Below, piece after piece: positions 34,127 through 46,977 of a DNA stretch of 64,000 nucleotides. This DNA comes from Oscheius sp. JU75 (taxonomy: Eukaryota; Nematoda; Chromadorea; Rhabditida; Rhabditidae): positions 1,674,001 to 1,738,000 of the forward strand of contig JASJZC010000006.1 in the NCBI GenBank assembly GCA_037178855.1, written 5' to 3'. Position 1 is the stretch's first letter. Each line of letters starts with the position of its first letter. The notes below the pieces were generated by a model. That model was not told where the DNA came from. It saw nothing but the letters and a program-made list of their open reading frames with translations, and did not search any database. The position numbers and the translations under genes are program-made.

Positions 34127-35974
34127 TCAAATTTTTGGCGGTGGCTCATAATAATCGTCCGTTATTATGACAGTACTTCGTCTACTGTAGGAGCTGTCAG
34201 TGTCGTGCTCGGCCACGACGGCTGGCTTGTCCTCGCAAGTCCCTTGTACTGCCTGAAATATTGCAACTTTTGAGCACATGCGTAACGACGGTCAGTATTC
34301 AGACTATCAAGTTCTTATATGGCTTCCTTGAAACATTGAACTGACAAAACCTCACCTTTTTCCGTTTGACCAATAGTCGGAAGCATCGTAGTTTGATACT
34401 TGTTATGTACATCTCTATCAAAATTAGTACAGCCAGGAGAACGAGGAAGATGATACCCGTTGTGGATTCATTTGGCCAGGTTGATAGCCGGTCAACTGGA
34501 AAAATAGGTATAAGCAACGGAGACAGATATAGAAACGTACAGACAGACAGAGAGAGACAGACAAGGAGGCAGGAGTTTATGAAATTTTCTCACTTGTATA
34601 GCCTAGTAATATGGCACCGATGATGAAGGCAACAGCTGAGCAAATAAAATGAGGTAGAAGAAGATATGGCACAACACAGCGGACAGCCAGAAGAGCTATG
34701 GCATTGGAGAGGAGCCATAGAGACTGAAACAATTTTTATTTAATAACCTGCGAATGAAGTATCTCTTTTTTTCTTCTCTTTTTAAAAGGGACTGTTATTG
34801 CTGCTGGCTGAAACATTCCATATGAGAAAACTGAGAAATGAACTGTGTGATATACCAAGAACATCAAAGTTTTTAGACGGTACCGCCAAGGTGCAACTAC
34901 TCACTAGGGAAGTGTTGCACTCCAGATATCAAAAATCGGACTTCACCACAGTAGTCAGTGTAAAATTATTATGCTGATGGTTATTTCCCGTTTCGCTATG
35001 TATTCATTTTTCTTTTTCCCAAGAGCCAAGAACGAAACGCTTGCAGAGTTCCTTAGAAAAAAGCGTCAACTGACCGAATGGTGAGTCCGTGTTTCTTTGA
35101 ATAGGGGATCTATGGTTTGGATCTCCTGGCAGTTTTCATTTTTGGACAAATATGTCAAATCGATTAGATTTTTGGACGATCAAACTTCTTTTTCTTTTGC
35201 TTTGTGGAAAGACTGAAAAGTTTCCAAAAACTGTTTACGTTCAAATACCTCTCTAGCATGAAAAATTGCTGAAGGGCAAACAAACCCCGAAGGGGCGGGT
35301 TTTCCAAATTTCAACTTTCTAAGAGTTGTTATCTTTCGAATGCCCATTTTATCGTTTTTTTCACACAATGGAATTCTACTAGTGGTTTCCTAGTATTCTG
35401 ACCCTCTTTATCCTCAGCTTGAATAATTTCTGCTTTTTGCTCAAAACCTTTCGAATACCTAGTATTTGAAACATTTTTCCAGCTCGTCTTACTTCTGGGG
35501 GTCCTATTTCTTCAAAGTTTCTGTCTTCACCAGTACACTATCGAGATTCCTATCATGCGGCCTGTGTTTACCCAGTAACTAAAACACTTCCCAAAAGTTG
35601 TAGCCATTCGAGTTTTCGTCATCACCATTTTTTTGAACAAACCATTAATACAAGCGGGTTGCTAACATTCTGACTCTATTTAGCTTCCCCCTGAAACATA
35701 TTTTCTTCCTAAACTTTGTCCTACCTGAAAAATAATGTAGTAGACGAGCTGTTGGTAAAGAATGATAGTTGACAAAAACGCATACTGCTGCTGGTAGCCT
35801 TGGAGCCCCCTAATCAGGGAAGGCACGAAGAAGCCTAGACTGCCAATGACGGCCAGAGATTCGACTATCTAAAGATGAGACAGTAGGATTGAGAAAAGAG
35901 GAACTGACCAAAACAGCTATGCAGAGCTTCTGAAGCTTCCATTTGATGCAGCATATTGTTCGGGGCTCAACCAT
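34127..35974 (-). CDS. Four-transmembrane protein, 201 aa (LAPTM4/DUF7027-like architecture)
   Basis: Five exons: CDS 35909-35974, 35725-35868, 34594-34723, 34356-34495 and 34127-34252; every junction has GT/AG and matching phase. It starts MVEPRTICCIKWKLQKLC. Hydrophobic segments at about residues 18-39, 50-84, 91-112 and 124-147 suggest four membrane spans; the C-terminal tail is acidic, Ser/Tyr-rich and ends DDYYEPPPKI. A Cys-rich N-terminus and four spans with a proline/tyrosine tail resemble nematode LAPTM4-like lysosomal proteins, but I do not claim orthology. The acceptor CAAATTTGCAG lies only 3 nt before the ATG, as in SL trans-spliced transcripts. Its introns hold TGAAACA motifs (34809, 35467, 35694). 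Confidence 0.85.
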
Positions 35975-35979
35975 ACACT

Positions 35980-38640
35980 GCAAATTTGAATACTTTTTTT
36001 GAAAAATCGCAACTACAAATATTGAAAAAGAAGGAGAAATGTTTATATGGGTAGACAGTGAAACATGAAAAGTTTTGACAACTAACAGTGGGGTCTGGGT
36101 GAATGTTGAACGTTTGTAGAAAGAACGTACAGCCAAATAAAAAAGAATACAGCTTGGTAGATGAAGAGACAGCGATACAAGGAAAACTTAGAAAAGGGAA
36201 AGTGAGCTAAGACTATTGAGGTAAATCATTAGAGATCATTAGAGAAAAAAAAGACTTGACCGTGAAACACAAAATGAAAAGCCGTTGGCCATACTTGATC
36301 AAACTGTCACTGAAAAATGGTTTATAATTAGCCGAAGGCGAAGTTGAGAAGAAAGACAAGGACTGAACGCTTTTAGAAGAAGAATTGAGACACGGATAGC
36401 ATTCTGGAGGCTTGGAGAACTGAACTTTACAGTAACACTGAAAATAAAGCATTAGGAAGGAGTGGGAAACTGGAAGGGGTCATAAGGCTATTTTGGTAGG
36501 CAATGAAACATGGTAAATTTTAGGAACTGTAAGTGATTTCTGGGTGAATTTTGGATGTTTGCCGGGGTTTGGTGCAGCAAATGGATAACAAAGGAAGTTT
36601 ATAGAAAAAATAAAACCTAGTTGAAAAGTTACCGCAAAACTCAAACTTGCACAAAATAAGGTACGAACGAGCCGAATAAGGAGCAGCTTGAAATTTGGAA
36701 TGTAACCGACTACCGAATCTGTTTGACTTCAGTTGTTTCGTCCATGAAATATCAGTTTTTTTTCATCAGCCAAACAATAACAACTAACTGGATATCAAAG
36801 AAAGAGTTGCAAATATAGAAAAGTTGAAACAAGTCAAAAAAGAAAGCTCAAAACTGTCACTGGAAAAATAAAGACATATCAGATAAAAGTCTTCAAACCT
36901 TTTTGGCTACTAAGCCTGTATTACTTCAATTTTCACAAGCTGGTGGTTTTTTGCTTCATCATATACACCCCAAGTGAAGAGCAAAGAAAAGAATGCATTT
37001 ACTGAAAAATTGATACGTAGCAAAAACAAGAGATTTGAACCAAAAACAATAAGTCAAGCAAGGGCTTTTTTCACCTTCCCTTCTCTTATATGCACCAAGT
37101 GAAACGCGCAAAATTCTAAGAGAGTAAGAGTAAAAGAACCAGTTCTCTGCCAACCTTGTACCCTCCAAGTTCCTAAAAAACCGCCTCGAATTAGTCGGCA
37201 AAAGCAGTAAAAAAAAGGAGAGACAACGTCATTCTTGTCCACATCCCCCCTGATCCGATTATCCTCCCCGGAGCCCCGAAAACAATGGCAACCTGAAAGG
37301 TCACCGAAACGAAAATATGGACGTCAGTAAAACGGATTGGGGTGAAATATAGTTAGGGGAAGGACCTATAATTGCCTCGACCTCAAAACCGAGACGGCTG
37401 ACTGACTTTGCGCCTTCCTCTCTCTCTCTCTCAGTCAGTCATCGGCGGCGACCGATCACAGCAATTACCGCACTGGCTGTGTGAAGAGACCGTGGGAGAG
37501 AGAGCGTGAACTTTCACATAGGGCACTTAGGCAGATGTCCCAGGCATATTTAGATGTGTAAGCCAAGAAGAATTCGACCTCGAGCAGTGAAAGGAACAAA
37601 ACGTATTGCCTAGATTTTAGTAGTGAAACAAAAAAAAATTTGATTGGAAAAACCAATACTAGCTTCAAGACAAAGGCTATAAATTTCCCCCATGGTTATC
37701 AGATTTGGTGCTGACGTGGTATGAATACATAGCGTGATCACTTTTTCTCACTATTCGATCTTCTGAAACAAAAATGTTTCACTTCTGGAATTGCCGAAAA
37801 AGGCAGCAATGGCAGCAAAAACGGCAATACCCCAACAAACAAAGTAATCTAAAGGTAGTCTAGCTTCTACTACTTTGTTTTTGGATAGATAATTTACCCT
37901 AACACAACAGTGCTTGAAAAGAGCCTTTAATGAAGATAATGGAACAGAATTGAATAATAGAGGTAGTGAAACATAACTGCCAGCTTAGAAACAGCTCCTC
38001 ACTGTCGAAGCCGAACAGTTGTTTTTCGCAAGCTTATGACTTCGTAGCTAAACGGTTCGAAATTGCCAATAGAATAGATCTGCCGATTTGTGGAATCTAT
38101 TCTTAGGAAATTGAAAATTTGAAACATCAAGACGATGAAACCAAAGCCTTTTTGGAAATATTGTACCTTCAAGTAGAGCCAGCATAACCAGTGGCTGGCT
38201 ATAAGGTTAGAGCATCATGTTTAGACGGTGAGCATGAAAAAGTTCAAAGAAACAGTGTGCTGTGAATGTTGCAAAATTTGGAAAGATAGTTGAAGAAAGT
38301 TCTATATTTCACGGTTACCGCACTGGTACTCTCAGTATGCTACATTATTGACATCATTGACAAAACATATAAAACCTAAAATGTTTCGAACAGAGCAAGA
38401 ACAGAAAAATGAAAGAATGTCCAGCGAGAAGAGGCGATTTGTAATTTTTACGGGGGCTCCTCAATAGCTCCCCTGGGAAGAGTTTTCTCTCAAAAATGGG
38501 GAAGGAGGAAGAAGGGGAGAGGATGTTACCTAGTATACAAACGAAAGGGTTTCGCAGGAAGGCGCTAATGAATAAGCATAGCGAGAGATGGGACCGTACT
38601 TGACCCATTGGTGAAACAAAACAGGTGAAAATTTTAAAAC
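35980..38640 (-). promoter_or_regulatory. TGTTTCA motif array between genes, minus orientation
   Basis: TGAAACA near 36058, 36262, 36504, 36825, 37623, 37764, 37966, 38120 and 38611, mostly preceded by GTAGACAGTGAAACATG-like contexts. The 36058 copy has ATAT about 9 nt away. A minus-strand acceptor followed by a short GC-rich frame at about 37290-37200 is the only coding-like sequence and is too weak to call. A pair GACTGACT/AGTCAGTC brackets a CT run at 37400-37440. Confidence 0.45.
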
Positions 38641-38875
38641 TAGCATCTTTCCAAGCATTTTCGTCCCATTGACTTGATAAATAGCCACGTTTACTTACAT
38701 AACCTTTTTAGGCGTAGACCACACAGTAAAGTAAAATTGTCCTGGTTCATATTTTTCGAACAGAAACAGTAGCTTCTAGTCTCTTATTTCCAACAATTAA
38801 AGTTTCTGTGATCCTCGTGTCACTCCAAAATTCTCAACACAAGGTCGAAGCTGAGGCTTTAATAAGAGATATTTC

Positions 38876-39064
38876 TCTCTACTACTAAAGTGCAATGGTG
38901 TCCGTCCGTGCGTCATCAGGAGAAAAAAGCTGGTAAGCCATGGTATATTAAGTTGACAAGTCAGCTTTTGGCGAACGTTGGAACTTAGGCTATTAGAGAA
39001 GCGGCGCAGCAGCCTGTTGTCAATGCTAAGTCAAGACTAAGCCGAAGCCGTCGTAGACGGCTAG
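38876..39064 (+). mobile_element. Possible short non-autonomous Helitron
   Basis: Begins TCTCTACTACTAAAGTGCAA, close to the usual Helitron 5' end (TCTCTACTA...). It ends in a perfect 7-bp hairpin AGCCGTC-GTA-GACGGCT (39046-39062), with CTAG at 39061-39064 followed by T, as expected for a CTRR end inserted before T. The base before the start is not A, which weakens the call. A Helitron Rep fossil is present at 3.9-5.1 kb. Confidence 0.4.
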
Positions 39065-42000
39065 TTCTCATTTAGTGATCCTGCTTCCACACAATTCTAG
39101 TTATAAAATGTTCGGTACAATCTTATTTTGCCTCTTTTTATAACAAAATTTCATCCACTAAAAGATTCGAAAGATTCGGAAAAGTTATAAAAAGAGAGAA
39201 GCTATTGATTGTTTACAAGTACCCTCTACCAGGTCATAAAAACTGTGAGTGTTCCGCTTCCCCCCTCCCTATGCTGTCACAACCTCGTGATTTGATCTTA
39301 TCGCTGCCGGCGATCATGGCTAACCAATAAAAAACAATCTGAAGGGCACTTTAGGAATGCTGGGAAAGTTATGAAACTTTGGATTCCGGCAACTTTTTTT
39401 GGTCGAAAAATTAGTTTCCAGGTTGTTGGAAAAGTTCCGCAACGTTTTAGTTCTAAACGTTTGTAGGCTCACTACTGTAGAAAAATCGAAAAACTAACTT
39501 CTTCCACAGTTATGTGCATTCTTTGAAACACAAAAGTTATTTTTTTTTTTGAAAACTCTCAACGACCATAACTGACTGAGTAGAACCTTATTCTTTGACT
39601 CTTTTTCTTCTATTCTTTCTAAAATATTCTTTGACTCTTTTGATTCGTGAAGCAAAAGAGTCAAAGAAAACAATAATACAACAATAACTAGTGAAATCCT
39701 CCATTGAGCGGTTGGAACAAAATGGAGAAGAAAGATTTTGTAATCCTCATGGCTGCGAATTCAGTCACCGACAAGCCTATCATCTGTACCAAGATACTGA
39801 AACAAAGCAAAACAAAAATCGAAACCTTTCCTAAACACAACAAAATTGGTAAACGTCCACAAGGGGGTCTGATTGAAACAGGCGTGTAAACAAGAGGGTG
39901 CGAGAGTCAAGAGTCGGTCGAGTAAAATGGAAGCCGAGAGACAGAGAGTCATAGGATTGTTGTTGTGATCGGTTGGGCGGTCGGTTGTGACGCCGTTCCT
40001 TGCCTCTTTCCCCCAATTGGGATTGAAAGACCAGTTGCAGCTGTCTCTCTGTCTTTCTGTCTCTATGTCTCTCTGTCACTGTTCCCGCTCAATTACTCCT
40101 AGAACATAACCAGTTGCAGCTGTCCTTCTGTCTCTCTTTTTCTCCCTTCCAAAGAAGCAGTAAACGAGATTTGGCATGGGATTATAGGGTGCATAATAGA
40201 AACCAGATGGGTCATGGAATCGGAACAGTTTTAGAGGCTACACCATGCAATTGCAACAATTTACTTCTTGCAGGAAAGCTTCCAAGAGTAAGGTGACATG
40301 ATGAAATAAAAGAAAATAGAAACAAACGTTTGAAACAATTTCTGCACAAACAGAGAGACGGGGACTTTGAATATTGGAGTGTACTACGTCTTTCCATTTT
40401 TCAATTGCTTGTTCTCGCCCAGCTTTGGCAAAATCTGTCTATTCCCATATCCTTATATCTTATCCATGAAGCTAAAAAAAAAGTTGACAATGTTATATCT
40501 GGGCATGAACTGTTTCTCGCTAATAAATGGAGCAAAACTCGTAAGATTTCTCTCTTCGCAAAAGTGGTGTGCTAATTGTCATGAACATTCTCACCGTAAC
40601 CTTGGAATCTTCACGTATATAGGTATTCAGTGAGACGTGACAAAACCAAACTTTCCTTCTGAAACAAAAGTGTTTCAGGAATATAAGGGTTTTTAAATAG
40701 AAAGGCAATGGAGAGCAGATGAGCTGCTGTGTAAATGGCCGGCATGAACCGACAGAGAGACAGAGGGTGAGAGAGACAGATGTGCGGTCAAAACAAGCAG
40801 CTGTTCTGAAGGACATAGGCAGGATGGGACACTGAGGGGGGAAGCAGACTGATAAGGAGAACCAATACCAAATATCTGACCCAAAACAGCTGGACTATCA
40901 GGTGGGAGAAGAGAGACAGAGAGACAGAATGAAAGAGAGACTGAAACAGAAACAGAGAAGGAATTTTTCAGCTATTTCGAGACGAGATCAGAATATCTAG
41001 TATTCCATCCATATACCTTCTTCTTGTAACAAAGTTGGACATTTTCACACTGGCAGCAGAGTAAATAAGAGAATATGTTTCAACAACCCTTCATATCCGA
41101 GCTCTCAGATTTTGAACGCGTACAGAGCTCCATACATATTCAAATAGTGCGAGCATTTCAGATGCTTCTTATCTATTTTATATAACGAAACAATGGAACT
41201 AACAACTTTGTCTGGAAATACATGGGATTTTCTGTTTTCTCATATTGGACTACTATTGAGAAAAGATGTGCAGGAGATTCGGTTTGGCAGGGTTTTCAAC
41301 TTTTTTTTTTTCAAAAAGCGAATCCGCACATACTGTACCTGTCGGACGGATTTATGCTTACCTAGCGAATAAAACAAAAAAAGATTGAATTCGGATTTGG
41401 AGAGACAAATGACTGACTAGTTGTGAGTATGACCAAGTGCACTGGGATCAGATTTCATGGGTCCAGTATGGCCAGAACCGACAAACAAAACGTACTATAA
41501 GACACTGGAGATTTTTGTTGCAGAAATCTGAAGATTTGCTAAGAAAAAAAACCTGCTACCCTTATATCGAGACTGTAAAACATAGCAAAAGTTGGAAAGA
41601 CGAATCTTTTTTTTCGTTGAAACTGAAGCACGATCAGAAAATAGCAAAACCTATCTGATTAGAGCAGAGTATGAAACTAAAAATGCTACAAATCTCTGGC
41701 TCACTAGAAGCCTAGAGACTTCGAATTGTAGGCACAGCACGGACTGGTGGCACCGAGATGCCGAAGAATGGAAAATCTTGAGATCTACGCTAGTCACATA
41801 GACTTGAAAAACGTAATAATTAATAAACATTTTTAGTCTTGTGATGTTTTACAAAGTTAAAGATTTTGAACTGCTCTATAACTCTGCAGAACATCAGCTT
41901 TGCTCGAAACTCAGGGTATGTGCCAGAAACAGTCTCGGTAAGAAAAAAAAATTCCGGCGGAAAATTCGATAACGGAGACTTACATTAATATTTGTACAGT

Positions 42001-42360
42001 TCGGAATATAAAGGAAACTGTTGAAACAATCAATTGTGTCAACTACTTTCTGGAAAATAGACACATTTCAAACTTAGAGAAAAGACTGAATGGTGGCGTC
42101 TAAAACTGGTTACATAAAATAATTTATACAGACTTTCCCGGTAAACGGACTTATCAAGATATTAGGCACCCAGTTCCTCATACCTAATAGTTGACACACA
42201 ACAAAATAAACTGGCGCGAATTCCAACGAGTACGTAAAAATTGGCGGACGCACGTGAAGAAACTTGTTCTTTGACAATATACCTCCTCTTCCTCAATCTC
42301 GGAAGCTATTGTTTGTCTACTGTCAATAGACACCAGAAGATTATAGGGCTACTAACAGAC
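39065..42360. other. Gene-free stretch with CAGAGA microsatellites
   Basis: TGAAACA/TGTTTCA near 39524, 39797, 39876, 40331, 40660, 40940, 41074 and 42021. GACAGAGAGA tracts at about 40040-40090 and 40750-40960. No exon supported. Confidence 0.4.
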
Positions 42361-42624
42361 CTTGTGAGACCTGGAACATGTATGTGGAGACAATATGTCG
42401 TGTGAACCAAAGAGAGAGTCAAAGTACACTGCCAGTGAAGCATATAAATCAAAATTGTACCCATCTGAACTACTTCGAAAGGAAGATTTTCTTGTTTATG
42501 AACAGTAGTGAGAGGACGAAGACTTACGTGTGTTCCCTTTGAAAAGGAGGGAGAGAGAGACAGCTTCCGCTCCACCGCTTCTAAGAAGGTCCCCCAATAA
42601 CTCAGAATCCGCAATATGGGGCAC
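42361..42624 (-). CDS. Two-exon gene fragment, unrecognised
   Basis: Exon 42528-42624 (acceptor CTATGAGCAG, donor CACAC-GTAAGT) reads VPHIADSELLGDLLRSGGAE and LSLLFKGNT. It joins in phase to exon 42361-42464 (acceptor GTAGTTCAG, donor AAG-GTCTGT), which reads GYNFDLYASLAVYFDSLFGS and DILSPHTCSRSHK. A short last exon ending NNSFRD and TGA near 42300 is possible. The upstream part is not found; a CAGAGA repeat block lies just beyond the first exon. Matching phases and protein-like composition support a real gene. Function not recognised. Confidence 0.55.
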
Positions 42625-42710
42625 CTGCTCATAGAGACAGACAGACATACAGATAGATAGACAGAGAGAGACAGAAAGATAGAGAGATAGAGAGACAGAG
42701 AGTCCTACTG
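42549..42710. repeat. GAGACAGA-type microsatellite
   Basis: Imperfect (AGACAG/GAGAGA) tract interrupted by the exon at 42528-42624. It encodes Ser/Leu runs on the minus strand that inflate open frames. Confidence 0.6.
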
Positions 42711-43174
42711 CGTTCAATGAGGGAGAAGGAAGAGGAAGTGGATGGCGGCAATTAGGGTTCGGTCTAGGAGACGAAGCAGAATGGCCAAGATTTTTTAGGG
42801 AAGCCAATTTTGTAAGCCTTACGCTGAGAATACAATAAACTTTGAATAAAAATGATTGGTTTCATAGACGTTTATCTTAAAGTAAAGCAAGCTTCATCAT
42901 TTGCCTAAACTATATTCATTACTTGAAGTTTTCTATTCCGTGCCTACGTAAAAATATTGAGACAGATGAGGGCACGGAATAAGAAAAGAAAAAAGGTGTA
43001 AAACAATTAAGTGGACCTACAACTAGTGGTACCAACGCTACAACTTTTTGAAACATGCAATGTTTAGCGAAAATCAGTGGCCATGTGATTGCTGCTTCTA
43101 TACCTGCTTCCAATTCTACCTAAGCTGAAACATTCGGGGAAATGTGCGAAAGCCAGTGTGGTAGTGACATCGAA

Positions 43175-43200
43175 AGGACTAAACATATTCGTTTAGTCCT
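43175..43200. repeat. Perfect 10-bp stem hairpin
   Basis: AGGACTAAAC, loop ATATTC, then GTTTAGTCCT, an exact inverted repeat. Isolated, with no gene attached. Confidence 0.75.
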
Positions 43201-45446
43201 CTCCTCCCCCCATTTTATTCAAGTAACCCACAGATTTGATCTACGTCACAAAGATAAACATTTTGTTGAATCCAAACAGCATAAATTGTGTTTGTTGGAG
43301 GAGGAAGGAGGAAGAGGAGTGTTCGATTTGGGCCAGCAAAGGAGGGCAAAACTTGGTCTCTCTCCTAGAAATGTTTGCATTTGAGCTCTCTCCTCCATGC
43401 TTTTGCCAGCGGCAGCTGTATGAACAGCTGGCAGCTGGAGTTTTCGACAAAACTGGGAGGATAGTAGACATTTTTTTGTTTCAAAACTTTGCATAAAGCA
43501 GAAAAAAGGAAGTGCGAAATGATCTATGAGATTCTCGAACTTGGAAATAGCATATTTTTGCTTCAATCCTAGCATAGAAAGAGACCTGGAATAAGGTACG
43601 CAATAAAGAAAACAAAAACCAGAGGGACGCAGCCTCACACTCTTCTAACTTCCTAAGGTTAGAAGATTTTATTTTGTTTAGCCTAATAGAAGAGTTGGAG
43701 AGTGAGAACTGCTGTAGCGACTCCCCAAATAAAAAAAAAACGCCTAGTAAACAATCGGAAGCGTTATTTATTGGTAAAATAATCATGGAGAATCCATTTC
43801 TACCATTTTCTTGCTTTTATGATTGGGACTGATTCAAAAAAGAGAGCTGCTTAGGCATAACAATTGAGAAATGTTTCAACAATTTGGATTTCAGCTCATC
43901 GAGCAAGTGGGGGAGTGCGAAACCAAACGATCTTGATCAAATATTAAAACAGAATATTTTCAGCTACTTCCAGAAACGATATGGGGAAGGGGGAAGAAAG
44001 AGAAAACAGATATCCATCATCGGAGCGGCGTCAAGACAATTGTTCTGCCGATGGATACGAACAGCCCGCCAGAAACGAAGACGCGGGGCCGAGAAAAGTG
44101 GCTGTGGCCGAAAACACATTCATCACTTTATGATGACGAGACATGAGATAGATGAGCGAGAAAAAAAGAAGAGAGAGAAGAAGGTTAATGTTGCAGGAAG
44201 ACAAACTCGATGTAGAAAAGGGTAGAAAAAAGTTTGAACTTCAAATGCAAGTTGAATGTTTTGAACGCAAGGTCATTCTTACTGCAAGCAACTTCGGTCT
44301 CGACTATTTTACCTCTGAAACAAAACAAAAACAGTTTGAAGTTTGTTTCAGGTTTACTTAGTGGCCCAGCTATTGCCGCACACTTTGTACATTATAGTCT
44401 TATGAAAACATTTTCCATCTTTCTGAGGCTCTTCAAGTTTGTATCATTTTTGACCATGGCTTTTTATAACAGGACAAACCTTGAAGCGTAAGTCTGAAAA
44501 ACTTGAGGAAACTTTTGTTGCAGCATGTGCTACTCGTAAATATCTACGCTAGGTAATGTGAAGTCTCTAATGGAAAGTTCTTGGACTTGTTTCTAGTTCA
44601 TATCAAGAATGTACAGGTCGAAAAGATGAACAAATTGCATAAACCATCAAAGTTTTGGATATGTGGAACAGTTGAAACAAAAAATCACTGTGAAGACAGT
44701 TAGTCGTGAAGATTTGAGCTACTTTGTTGTGGAGATGATAATGACAATGCTGACTGATTATTTCTTTTCCAGTGTTTTTTTAAAACTCGCGTCCTCTTCT
44801 TAGTACAGCAGACCTCCTCTATCACTATTACGGAAAACATGAAACATAACCATATTTATAAAATGGATTGCCATAAGGAGTACGAGACATGAGATAGACG
44901 AGCGAAAAATGGAAAGAGAGACAAGAATGTTTCAGGGAGACAGTGACACAAAGAGAAACTGAGGAAAAAAAATTGTTTAAAAAACTAGCAAGTTTGATTA
45001 ATGCCTACACTACTAGGAATTGTCCGTACCTAATACGTCTTTTCATCTGTAAGCCAGAGAAGTCTCAAACTGAGGTTTAAGACCGCTAGCCTGTTGCTGC
45101 TGAATATGTTACCAGTTGTAAAATTGAAAGAAGTACTAGTATTGGCAGTAACACCTTTCATATATGGAAATGTTGAAGCAAAACAAAAACTGTAAATGCA
45201 GTTTGCCTCAAACATTTTAACTGCTTGCTTAGCAAAATAAGTTTGTGGAAATTGACAGTGTAACACACCGGTAATCTTTTACTAAAACAAAACCAATTCC
45301 GTAGAACGGATTGCAATAAGGAGCGGGTACACTAATCAAGTGACTGGCTTAATGAAGTGAAAGATGGTCTCATGGTCTATTGGTGCCCCGACCAGCCAAT
45401 TTCCGTTCATCCAGCGGAATGGCTCTAATTGTGTGACGTTCATGAG

Positions 45447-45477
45447 AGAGAGTGAAAGAGAGAGAGAGAGAGAGACT
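45447..45477. repeat. GA microsatellite
   Basis: Nearly pure GA dinucleotide run; others lie at about 9967, 47753 and 50121. Confidence 0.8.
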
Positions 45478-46977
45478 GGGAAATAATTGCAAGAAAACTG
45501 AGTATGGTAGGGGTCATTTCTATCCTTCGAAAGCTGGCGAATCAACTACTTTTTGCTGGACAACAAATTCACAGCCATCTTCAGACAAAAATCTACACTT
45601 ACGATGGAGGTGAAGTACAATTTTTCCACAGGATTAGTAATCGGAAAAAGACTAATTATAAAGTTTTCGTACTACGCTGATCGCCTATTTTGGCAGTTTC
45701 AATTCTTAGGGTCAAAGTGAAACACAAAAAAATGGAAAAAGTTTAAACAATGAAAGAGAAATAATAGCAAAGTAATGTTGTTTTCTGGCAAGCCGGAGAA
45801 ACAATACAATCAGCAAAAGTTTTTCCTTCATATTAAAACTGGAACATGGTAGAATCTCCAAAAAAAGGCGAAGAAAAAAGTTTAAAAGTAGGGGGTAGCC
45901 TGAATAGTTGAGCCTGGGTATCACCCTGGGCAACGGCGCCTTCCCCCGACTCAATACAATAACGGACAATAATTAGCCACAATTCATGGGTGACATATTG
46001 GGGAAGAAGAGGACACGTCATTCAGGGAATGTTCATTGCTTCAGACTGTTCATAAAAGAAAGAAACGCTTGAGAAGGCGGTCGATCGAGTACCTCAGCTA
46101 ATAATACACAACTATTCTGAGTGCCTTCTGAAGCGTAAAATGTTTCATTTTATGACTATACGTATGGTATAACAATCGGAATAATTTCATGGACCCATAT
46201 GTTTCTTCTGTTTAAAGAAAGGAAAATTTGGGAAGTCACTTGTCCCTCGGAATCTGATGGTGCATTACAAAAATCTATAAGTAGCCGTCGTTATCCTTTT
46301 TATTGTAAAATGTTTCACTGTCTGGCTATGGTGACGAGCATCTCGATCGTGCCAATGCCAAAGTACTGCCTCAAACAGACGAGACAAAAGTTATTCGCAG
46401 TGAGATGACAGGCACGTAGACAGATACAAAACAATCGACTAAAAATCTAACCATTTTGCAAAAATTCAATGTTTCTGTACATAAAAGGCACGAAAAATTC
46501 GGAAAACAACTGATTAGAGGGTGCAGTGCTGTGACTGAAACGTACAAAATAGGAAAAGGACTTTCTGCAAAACAAACTTTTCATAGGTTTCGAAGAGACT
46601 TCGAATTGTTTCTCTTTTAGGCTATATGCATGGCTATCTCGACCGGAAAATTGCCATGATTGTCGATCAAATTCCTAATTTTTGTCCAGTATAAGTTGGC
46701 AAAAACTGAGTTCTATAAGCGTCATAGAGTTGTCCTTCACGACAGGAAATATCTATAGATCTCTGAACAATTCTATAATGTTTCAATCTGCAGATGTAAT
46801 CTCCACAATTGGAATCAAAGCTGTTTGGTGAGACTTATGCAAAGAGAAGACAAGCTAATGTAAAACTCTTACCCCTTTGGTGCTATAAAATTTTTTTGTA
46901 GTTCTCTTAGTTGAAACAGTAGATAGCTTTGCTCAACATCGAAGAGGCAAAATACAAGGATCAGTACCAAGAATTCA

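Larger units (their letters stand above)
42625..46977. promoter_or_regulatory. Intergenic block with mixed TGTTTCA/TGAAACA motifs
   Basis: Motifs near 43049, 43125, 43479, 43869, 44316, 44343, 44671, 44839, 44929, 45716, 46139, 46308, 46778 and 46910. The 46139 and 46308 copies have CTATA/CTATG about 8-9 nt downstream. A GAGACATGAGATAGA segment is duplicated (about 44145 and 44886). A plus-strand GTTTCAG acceptor at 44351 opens an exon-like stretch to 44436 whose phase would fit the exon at 48355, but it is too weak to call. Confidence 0.4.

Noticed and set aside
37200-37290. Minus-strand signal-peptide-like exon (MWTRMTLSLLFFTAFAD)
   Set aside because: Ends at a stop at once, with no donor and no partner exon.
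44352-44436. Plus-strand exon LLSGPAIAAHFVHYSLMKTF
   Set aside because: Acceptor GTTTCAG is itself one of the dispersed TGTTTCA motifs and the donor is weak; kept only as a hint in the regional note.
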